From contig JAAAXW010000215.1 of NCBI GenBank assembly GCA_015680625.1, forward strand, positions 584 to 64,583: a stretch of 64,000 bases of DNA. Reading direction: 5' to 3'. Shown here piece by piece: positions 56,203 to 64,000 of the stretch; position 1 is the stretch's first letter; every line of letters begins with the position of its first letter. The notes beneath the pieces were generated by a model that did not search any database, had not been told where the DNA came from, and saw only the letters and a list, made by a program, of their open reading frames with translations. This stretch comes from Mortierella hygrophila (Eukaryota > Mortierellomycota > Mortierellomycetes > Mortierellales > Mortierellaceae). The translations under genes were made by a program, and so were the position numbers.

Positions 56203-56907
56203 GTCTGCGTTGTTGACAAAGTGGGGTTCTGAAGTAAGAGTTGTGAGGGGAAAATGTGAACGAGACTCTGAGGCAGTGCGAAGGAGTGTTTGAATGTTGC
56301 GGTTTGTTGAAGAGTGAGTGAAGCAGAATAAAAGGTGGTGGGAGTAAAAAGAGTTGCACCAACCTTCGAAAAATATCGACAACAATAAATGTGCCAGATT
56401 ATCAACATGGCGAAGCGGATGGCAGTCAACGAGGGGTTGCTGATGAAATGATGTGTGTTTGATGAGTTCGCCCATTCACACTTGGCTCATATCGTTAGCA
56501 TCAATGCAGAAGAAAAATTATCTTTTACTGTCCTTCGCCTTGCAGCGGTCGTGTCTACGCCACTCTGTTTTGTCTCCTTTTCCTTCTTGTCGTTTTTATT
56601 TGTTGTTTCTTCAGTTACATATTTCTTTTTTTTCTTTTCATTTCAGACAACATCTACGCGCAATTTTTCGATCACTCACCTTTTTTCACAGGCCTCTCGT
56701 GCGCTTCTCTCTTTCCCTCGTCCTTTTATATCCACGTCCTTATCCCTGACATTCATATTCCTTCTGTCTTCGACTTTTCATGTCCTGTTTGTTGTCTCAT
56801 TGGCGTTTTTTTTTGCCACCAATTTTTTGGACTAGTGGCGTCACGTGACTTAATTTACAGTAATGTTGTTGAAAAGTTAATTGAAAAATTTAAACATATC
56901 AAAAGTA
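56203..56907. other. Spacer between hypothetical gene and tRNA gene
   Basis: Pyrimidine-rich between about 56560 and 56800; no gene seen. The 25 bases before the tRNA are AT-rich. Confidence 0.35.
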
Positions 56908-56988
56908 GTCAATATGGCCGAGCGGTTAAGGCGTGTGACTCGAAATCACATGGGTTCTCCCGCGCAGGTTCAAATCCTGCTGTTGACG
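56908..56988 (+). tRNA. tRNA-Ser (anticodon CGA)
   Basis: Class II tRNA, 81 bases, no intron. Acceptor arms GTCAATA and TGTTGAC pair with one G-U; the discriminator is G. D-arm/A-box: TGGCCGAGCGGTTAAGGC. Anticodon arm: TGTGA-CTCGAAA-TCACA, anticodon CGA, reading UCG. Long variable arm GGG-TTCT-CCC as in Ser tRNAs. T-arm: CAGG-TTCAAAT-CCTG, containing the B-box. A TTTTT terminator follows at about 56993. All stems are intact, so it is probably functional. Confidence 0.95.
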
Positions 56989-58015
56989 CTATCTTTTTGC
57001 TTCTCTTTACTCCCTTCAGGTGGTCGAGTTGAGCACTGTGGCTTCCCTGGGGCAACGCCTTGGGTCTTTTGTTTTCTTTCTTTATCCATTGTGCGACATC
57101 TGCATTTTAATTTGACACTCTTAAGAAGAAGGCCCGTGGCAGAGCCACGGACGTCCCCCTTTCAAAGTCAAGTATTGTCTTGTGCCATGCATTTTTCTGT
57201 TAATCTCTCATAGCCTTGGACGATTGATAAGATCGTCCAAAAGAAAAAAAAGGTCGAAGGTTTCCAACGTGCCCAGACAGGTATTTTTTAACGTTTTCAT
57301 CAAGGACGCCTTAAGTAGAAAGCCTGCTTCAGAGCCATGGTCGTCTTTCTTTCAACGTCAGGTATTGTAGTTATTCTGTCTTGTTTTTATCTTGCTGGCT
57401 GGTTAAAGAAAAAGAAAAAACGAAAGCTCGGGATCAGGTCGAGCAACTTGGGAATTGATAACGTCAGCAAGTCAAACTCATACATTATTTTGTGACAATC
57501 TTGTAGAACCAATGATGTTGGCCAAGCAGAGAAGCCTAGGGATGTTTTTATCCGTTACGATACTATCGATCGCCCCAGGAATGTCACCCTCGTTCTCATG
57601 GTTCTGGAAGACCCTACAAATACTGTCAACGGTACGCCAACAAGACTCACTCTCAGCTAACGAAGCATGACCGTCCAGAGACCACGAAACAATACCAGTT
57701 GAAGCCGTGGAAGTCGCCACCAGAGTCCCCACTGGATCCATCGATCAGTACCACACCGCCCCAAGGTCACTCCCATGAAACCATAGCGAGGGGTGGAGAC
57801 AATGGACAAAAAGGAACCAGTCGATGCAATGCAATGAAACCATCCCACACGGACTCTTGAAATCGGTACCATTAACGCCAACGCCATCTGAGCTCTGAAC
57901 AAGGGGATCGACCAGGCACATATCTCTCAGCAATGAAAGAGATCCTTCAAAAAATTATCCGGATTTCGTTACGCGTAATTGGCCAATATTGAGCGACTGT
58001 CTGTGCACAATATCA
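56989..58015. other. Intergenic region with repeats and possible gene remnant
   Basis: Contains the direct repeat pair. On the minus strand, 57478-57933 has two abutting open stretches in different frames (for example PVGTLVATSTASTGIVSW) that could be a decayed gene, but no family is recognisable. Confidence 0.3.
57121..57372. repeat. Diverged direct repeat pair with hairpins, downstream of the tRNA
   Basis: The segments 57121-57178 and 57311-57368 are 45/58 identical without gaps, exactly 190 bases apart. The first copy holds a perfect hairpin CCGTGGC-AGA-GCCACGG (57134-57150); the second has lost its left arm. Between them is another perfect 9-bp hairpin, TTGGACGAT / ATCGTCCAA (57216-57240), followed by an A-rich run. 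Confidence 0.65.
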
Positions 58016-58483
58016 ATGAAAACGACAACAACAACACCACCACCGATGCCACCAGCGCCACCGATATCACCGACACCAAGATTCTTAGTGAAAATCGACC
58101 GGACACTTCTCAACATTCTTTCCCCTGCCTTCTCCAACAAGGACTTGGTCGAACACAGCAAGGAGGAAACAGACCAAGAGCCCAACAAACCCAAGAGACT
58201 CGAGGAACTCGACGACGGTATCGACAAGAAAAACGAGGCATTATCGTTACTCATGTCGCTCCTTACATCTATTCATTCCACCAAGCTTCCCAGAAATAGT
58301 GGGATGGGTTTGCAGGTTCGGAGATTCATCGAACAGGCGCAGGACTTCTTGCCCAGCTTTACGAGAACTGCGGAAGAGTATTCTGGGTCTTCGTTTCTGA
58401 GATCTGCCGCCTTGCAGTTATCTGTCGAACTAAAAAAAAGCACTACAGGAATGGAGCGATCGATCTTTGCAATAGTAAAATGA
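58016..58483 (+). CDS. Hypothetical protein, 155 residues
   Basis: Small single-exon frame beginning MKTTTTTPPPMPPAPPISP. A Thr/Pro-rich head is followed by a mostly helical part with normal amino acid usage (RTLLNILSPAFSNKDLVEH, KKNEALSLLMSLLTSIH, VRRFIEQAQDFLPSFTRTAEEY). There is no signal peptide, membrane helix or known motif. Balanced composition, unlike the simple-sequence frames nearby, is the only argument that it is a gene. Confidence 0.4.
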   Translation: MKTTTTTPPPMPPAPPISPTPRFLVKIDRTLLNILSPAFSNKDLVEHSKEETDQEPNKPKRLEELDDGIDKKNEALSLLMSLLTSIHSTKLPRNSGMGLQVRRFIEQAQDFLPSFTRTAEEYSGSSFLRSAALQLSVELKKSTTGMERSIFAIVK

Positions 58484-58828
58484 AGGCAGAAGGGGGTCAA
58501 ACGAAAGGCAGGGTGTGAGAGAGCACAGTCAAGTCAGAGTAGATGCTTTGGGTGGGCGATTTTCTCACTTAGGTGACGTAATCATCGCGCCCATTGTTCC
58601 CATTCTACACCACTCCATGCCTGTTCTTCCTCTTCCATGTCTTATCCCTATCATCAGCACCTCTCTTGTCCATCATCTCGCTTTTTTCTCACCTCTCATT
58701 TCTGTCGTCCTCATTTACTCCTTGGGCATATCACTTATGTTTTACTCCTTCGTTTATTTATGTGTCGGTAGGCGCCGTTCCTTTTTCCTTTGGTCGTAGA
58801 GCACTAGGTTGACCACCATGTCTCCTTG

Positions 58829-58948
58829 TCACCATTATCAATGGTGACGCTGTGTGCCCGTTCGACGGCAGCGTTGGAGGGCTTCTCTTGTGAAGCTCCT
58901 AAAGGGACAACTCCGCGTCGCGGTTTCTCTCCGAAGGATTCCAACGCT
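58829..58948. ncRNA. Candidate structured RNA or fold-back element (five perfect inverted repeats in 120 bases)
   Basis: Arms: TCACCATT-ATC-AATGGTGA (58829-58847); CGCTG (58848-58852) with CAGCG (58869-58873), enclosing CCGT-TCG-ACGG (58858-58868); AGCGTTGGA (58870-58878) with TCCAACGCT (58940-58948), enclosing GCTTC-TCTTGT-GAAGC (58881-58896) and CCGC-GTC-GCGG (58913-58923). The bases AGCG at 58870-58873 are shared by two competing stems. TTTTT at 59071 is the next possible Pol III stop. No coding frame explains it and no known RNA family is recognised. Confidence 0.45.
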
Positions 58949-61794
58949 TTATAGAGTTCTCGTTATTGCTAGAAGCTTTGTGCAGCATGACTCGTCGGAG
59001 GTGCCTGGCAATCTGACATAGTATCAAGCAAGAGTTTATCAGATGCTGAGACTTTCTTTCCTAGTATCTTCTTTTTAGTTATGAACGATGTTGATGTGTT
59101 GAACTAATTAAGTTTAGCATTGTAAAATAGTACGGTGTCCTGGCGCCACAGTCTTGGGAATCTGTTCACAAAAGCCTATTTTGAGCGATGCAGCAGTCCG
59201 CAAGATTTCAGCTATCAGGACTTTTTGTTGTGGTCGGGACCGCATGGACAAGCTCAAAGTACGTAAGGAGTGGAGCGTCGCGAGGAAGCACTTTGGGAAG
59301 AGTCGTCATCAGCCTCTACGAGAGGCAGCTGCTAGTAGCTCGATACGGATTGGATGTCAAGCTAGCATACAACATACGAGGTGGATTTTTTCCAGGAACG
59401 ATAAGTTCTACAGATGCTTGAGGAAGACTGCCGCAATTTAGCTACCAAGGTCGACAAGGTGATTACCAACGGCATCTCAACGAACACGAGGACGAGGAAT
59501 AAGAGATCTCATACAGGTATGCCATTTTATAAATACATATCGAGGGGACCGGATAAATCTTACGCAGATGCAGCTTGAGAGTCATAAATACTATGGGTAC
59601 CGTATAAGGCTCTAAAAATGGGTGGGCAATGTTAGATATTTCCCCCCCTTTTTTTGTTTGCCTGAGGTCTTGCCGGTACTCCTGTTCACAATGTCATGAG
59701 AGTTTTTTGATGATGCAGACTTAAACACCTAATATAATCTTGGTAGAGTTGTGGCTGGGATGAGCATGAGTTTTAGGAAGAAAGGGAAATGGGGTCCGTT
59801 TGTAGCCATATTTTGTGGATCGCTACCCAATGAGGTTTCAATTGCTGTCATAGCCATCTTTACCATAAAAAATGTAAATATCCCATGAGCGATGTATAGA
59901 TAGGGAGTAAAGGCATAACATCCAGGGCTGTATTTATTACTATAGATCACTTTCTTTTTTCAAGGAGGTCCATTGAGGCAATCCTTTGGAGTGACCTCGT
60001 ACGAACTTGGACGATAGCCATCCATGCATCAAGTCCATAAGTGCATTCTCGGGAACGATAACGGCGTTTGTTTAGCCTGGAATAAAGAACGGGCAATGGT
60101 CCACCTGACTAGTATTGCTGCCTGCACACGCCCACACCAAAGGCGTAATTATGAGACTCTTTTTTTTGGTGGCGAAACTTATATCATTTTGGGTTTGCCT
60201 GCAGCCTGTTGTGCTTCTCATCGGCGCCATTTTCTTGTCAGTCATGCGTCCATGGTTTGCAACGTAGGTTCGCGCCGAACGTTGCACCGGTTCTTCCAAG
60301 TAGGGAGTACCAAACGGAGACGAAGTAACATCTAGAGAAAGGAATGACAAGTTTGTTTGACAACGCAGATACAATGTACATTACTCTTTTTGTCTGAATT
60401 GCATATCCAAGACCCCCCTCCCCTTGTTATCTCAATTCACTCCATCATTTTCGACTTGTGTCTCTCCTGGATCAGTCCAGTTGCGCATGAACATCCATAA
60501 TTGCTTTCGTTACTTTTTGCTTTTAGTTCCGGTCTTATTATGACCCTGGAGATTAGGGGATGTCTCTGCGCAATTCAAGAACTCGGCGCAACAGGAAGGG
60601 AATAAGCTACAACTACGTTCCTCATCGATTAGAGGCGGATCGAAAGTGATGGAGAAAAAAAAAAAGGGCCAGTATATTAGCCCGTATGCGGCGAAGTTAT
60701 ATGAAGACCACGTTTGTTCCCAAGAAAAGTGATATATGAATTGCTTTTGCAGAGTGGTAATGAAAGAAAGAGAAAGAGAAGAGAACGTGCCAGGGTTGAG
60801 CGAGTGTGTGTGGGGACTCCACTTTTTTTTTTTTGTCCATATCGAATGAATGTTCTACGATCGGTTTCTATTTCTTCTTTAGACTCCTTTTGATCTCATT
60901 TTCTTTTTTCCTTTTTTCCTTTTTCCTTTTCCCCTTTCTATTCTTTTTTCAGCCGTGGTGCTCTCCTCATTGGACCTCCCCCTGCTTGCCTAGCCTCTCA
61001 ATGCTCAAATACAGTCCAGTACCGAGGGTCGCTGGCCAAAAGGCCGACGGGCGAGAGCTGCTGATTGTGAGTGAAATGGTGCCACCATCACTCATTCGTC
61101 CGTCTCTGTAGTCATGTTTGGGAAAAAAGGACCGTGACCCTTTCCTTCCCCTTCCCGTCCCTACTGTATTGTTATTTCTATTTCAAAATTAGTGTCGAAT
61201 GGATCTATCCGAATAGGGGAAAACAGCGGGCAGTTGGATCGAAAAAGACGTTTCCTGGAATTCCATGTTGGCAATAAGGTTTAAACAAGGAGAGAGGGAC
61301 AAAAAACGGATTGCCATAAACTGTTGTTTGTGTGCGGGGTGTGTGGTGTGTGGATGGATGAGTTATTCGAGGTCTGACAATGTGAGTCTGTGTCCTTTGC
61401 CTTTTTTTATTCTTTTGGTGTCCACGAGAGAGTTGGGTTAATGAGGTGAGAGAAAGGATTAGTTTTACCAGGGTTGCAATGGAGAATGAGAAAATAAAGG
61501 GGAAGGAGGAGGAGGAGGAGGACGGAGATAGAGGAGTCAATTGAAGCGGAAAGCGATGATGAAAGGTAGCAGAGACGAAGGGGAAGAACGTCTTTGTTTT
61601 GTTTTGTTATGAATGCTCTTGTTTAGTTCACTATCAAGGTCAAGGGCTAGGGCTAAAGGCGTGTTTTTCCCATGGATGACAAATGGAATGATTCTTGCTT
61701 GTTGTTGAGATTGTTGATGGTGTTGCTGTTCACGAAGAGCGAAAAAGGCGATAACTCGAGGATATGGATAGCAGGTACTTTCTTTCTCGTTCTC

Positions 61795-61833
61795 ATCAGC
61801 ATCATCAGCATCATCATCATCATCATCATCCAT
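61795..61833 (+). repeat. CAT/CAG trinucleotide repeat
   Basis: Imperfect ATC/CAT array with CAG interruptions (CATCAGCATCATCAGC then CATs). Confidence 0.9.
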
Positions 61834-62900
61834 GTATGCCGAATACATATCACCCTCCACAAAGCCATAAAAAAAAAGAGAAAAGAAAGGTGCAATAATA
61901 GAGAGTACATGAGAGATGATACCGAGCACCAAAATCGGAAGAAGTGGTCCCAGTGCACTCTTCTGCCTTCAAAAATAAATAAATTGAGCATTGAGTTGGA
62001 AGTGAGAGTGACAGGGTTCCTCCTTTACTGCTCTTTGCAAGCATCTGGTTCTTGCAACCCCTAGCACGTTTTCGTCATATTTTTAGTTGAACTCGCCCTT
62101 TTGGCAAAGAAGGTTAGTCTCGACGCTGGCCGCAAAATTACTTCAAAAGAAGGAAACCAAAGAACAATTGACATCCCATCAATCACCACACGACAACAAC
62201 AACTGCAAACGGCTGCAATAACAACTACAAGAAAGACAGCATGGCCAAGCGATGCAAAGGAGGTGGCGGGGATAAAAAATAACTGATGAAGAAAGAAGAA
62301 TAAGGCGGGGAATGATGTGTGATTGTGCGACATTGTACCATTGGCGAAACAAAGAAACCAGCCGAGGGATTAAAGAAAAAAGAAGATGAGGAAGAACAAA
62401 AAGAAGTGTCCTTCGACTCGTATGAACACAAAACAAGCATTTTTTTGTCTGCTGGGCTGGCCAATCTCGTCATTTTTTTTATTTTTTTTAAAAGAGAGAG
62501 TCTAGACAGTCGACTTTGCTTTGTACTGTAGTTTTGTAATCGAGAGTAAGCGATCCACATGGACACCATTTCTTTTGTTGATTGGATTCGATCGTTAGCT
62601 TTCTTTTCTCCTCGTTTTGCCTGGTAAAGACAACTAAATAGCGAGGGTGTTTAGTTCTTGCACTCATGAACACAATGGTGGCTTTCAAGGGAACTATGAG
62701 AGGGGGCCAGGACGATGATGATGACCGACTTGATTCCCTTTGTTCAATGTACTTGATCGGGTATTTCAGAATGAGATTGCAATGAAATAAAAAAAGGGAG
62801 GGGATCTGGGTTGGGATTTGAGTAGGCGAGTTCTTGAGAATTCTTTTTTCTGTTCAATATCAGACACACGAGAAACAATATATAGACAGAGAGATGGAAA

Positions 62901-62924
62901 AAGAGAGAGAGAGAGGGAGATAGA

Positions 62925-62972
<48 letters not shown>
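62901..62972 (+). repeat. GA microsatellite
   Basis: About 70 bases of (GA)n with a few GGGA and TAGA interruptions in the left half; the right half is uninterrupted. Confidence 0.95.
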
Positions 62973-62975
<3 letters not shown>

Positions 62976-63506
62976 GAGCACACTTGTGGGCAAACAGATT
63001 GGCTCTCACACCCCAAGCAGGAAATTTTTTGTCATCAGACTCGCCCTCTCTCGCCCGGGAAAAAAAAAAAGTCTTTTTCCAATGTGTGTGGGTTGTTACC
63101 GAGGGTCACTTTTGCCCTTTATTTGTTGTGCGAGGTCCTCGCTTTCTTTTTTTTCCACTTTCCGTTCCCTCTTCTTTTTTTTTTCTCTTTATACTCTTCA
63201 CTCCCCTTCTTTCTTCATTTTTTCATTCTTTCATTTTTTTTTTTTCATTCATCCCCCTCCTCCTCTTCTAGTATTCAATCCTTCCTTACCCTTTTTTGTC
63301 ATCGCCACCACACACACTCTCTCTCATTCTCATTCTCTCTTTCTCACTCTCCCCTCATCACTCTCACTTACTCTCATTCATTCACTCCGCAGACACCTCA
63401 ATTGCCACATCCCTTTCATCACTCTGTCCATCTCGTACCCACACTCACTCTCTTCTTTAGACCACCAGCCATCACCAAAAAAAAACCAGATACCCTTGTT
63501 CTACTA

Positions 63507-64000
63507 ATGTCCTCGAGTCAGCAATCTTCCTCTCCTCCTCCTTATGGTGCGCCGGGGCCATACCCTTCCATGGCATACCCAGCCTACTACCCTCCCCACT
63601 CACACAGCCAACCACCGCCACAGCACCAACAGCCGCAGCCACACCACCACCATCCTCACCCTCACCTTCATCATCCCTATCACCCTCCCTACCAGTCCTA
63701 CCCTCCACCAAACTATCCTCAACAATACCCATCTGGTCCCACCTACGGTCACGGCCATCCCACATACTACCCTCAACCACAGCCATATTCAACTGACCCT
63801 GCTATAGCCTCTACCTCGGCTTCCTCTCCAGCACAAGCACCGTCCGCAACTGAAACGTCATCTGTAACACCCGCTCCCACTACCAAATCGTCCAAGTCCG
63901 GAACGGCGACCAAGACTCCCAAAGCAAAACCTGGCCCAAAAACCACCACCGCTTCAGCAACAGGAGGAGACACACCCAAGGCGAATTCGGCCCCCAAGAC
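63507..64000 (+). CDS. N-terminal part of a Pro/His/Tyr-rich protein (runs off the window)
   Basis: Open frame of 164 codons from the ATG at 63507 to the window end, with no stop. Residues 1-100 are rich in Pro, Tyr, His and Gln (PPPYGAPGPYPSMAYPAYYP, HHHHPHPHLHHPYHPPYQ). Residues about 110-164 are Ser/Thr/Ala/Lys-rich, with a short basic-proline stretch (TPKAKPGPK) reminiscent of, but not matching, an AT-hook. Low-complexity heads of this type often precede DNA- or RNA-binding domains in fungal regulators, but no domain is visible yet. The pyrimidine-rich leader just upstream supports the start. Confidence 0.7.
   Translation, partial: MSSSQQSSSPPPYGAPGPYPSMAYPAYYPPHSHSQPPPQHQQPQPHHHHPHPHLHHPYHPPYQSYPPPNYPQQYPSGPTYGHGHPTYYPQPQPYSTDPAIASTSASSPAQAPSATETSSVTPAPTTKSSKSGTATKTPKAKPGPKTTTASATGGDTPKANSAPK

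Larger units (their letters stand above)
58484..63506. other. Gene-poor region, 5 kb
   Basis: No supported gene. At 59188-59577 short open stretches on the plus strand, one after a CTACAG acceptor (about 59414), may be remnants of a gene. A strong hairpin lies at 60259-60285: GCAAC-GTAG-GTTCG-CGC-CGAAC-GTTGC, ten pairs with a 4-base bulge. Simple repeats: CAT/CAG triplets (about 61795-61833) and GA (62901-62972). From about 63120 to 63450 the plus strand is pyrimidine-rich and leads into the last gene. Confidence 0.4.

Overview
This is nuclear DNA from a filamentous fungus. Most genes carry short GT-AG introns, intergenic DNA is rich in pyrimidine tracts and simple repeats, and the recognisable proteins are standard fungal housekeeping factors: TIM21, Rheb, PMT, Def1, URI/Bud27, DPM1, Trm61, an RNase P/MRP zinc-ribbon protein, cytosolic AsnRS and an Opy2-like anchor. 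A giant NACHT / pentapeptide / WD40 protein and a DPM1 of the S. pombe/animal type (no C-terminal membrane anchor) fit an early-diverging lineage, most probably Mortierellomycota. That placement is inference from content; no rRNA or marker gene is present to prove it.

Layout. 0-4 kb: TIM21 (minus, cut by the window edge) and a Rheb GTPase (plus) diverge from a promoter region with five CCAAT boxes. 4.7-9.9 kb: one uninterrupted 1746-codon NLR-like gene. 10.2-11.5 kb: a secreted repeat protein. 13.9-17.4 kb: an eight-exon protein O-mannosyltransferase, convergent with DEF1 (17.7-21.3 kb). 22.1-28.6 kb: URI, DPM1 and TRM61 in tandem on the minus strand; TRM61 shares a 259-bp divergent promoter with an RNase P/MRP-type gene. 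30.4-32.8 kb: AsnRS, divergent from an unknown acidic/His-rich gene. 35.1-38.1 kb: a single-pass membrane protein with a septin-like, nucleotide-site-less segment. 39.1-41.6 kb: an Opy2-like membrane anchor. 42.9-44.2 kb: a secreted protein with two double-psi beta-barrel domains. 50.5-52.6 kb: an F-box-like protein with XPA-like zinc and helical segments. 56.9 kb: tRNA-Ser(CGA). 63.5 kb to the end: the 5' end of a Pro/His/Tyr-rich protein.

The right half is gene-poor: 44.2-50.5, 52.6-55.5 and 58.5-63.5 kb hold mainly simple repeats and several clusters of perfect inverted repeats (54.9-55.3 and 58.8-58.95 kb are the densest) that resemble structured RNAs or fold-back elements.

Functional links: DPM1 makes the dolichyl-phosphate mannose that the PMT consumes; Rheb (TORC1) and Opy2-like (HOG/Ste50) are signalling proteins; TRM61, AsnRS, the Rpr2-type protein and the tRNA gene belong to tRNA biology. 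I see no CRISPR array, operon, virus or intact transposon. Multi-exon gene models were built by joining splice sites so that reading phase and family similarity both hold; exon limits are given in each entry.
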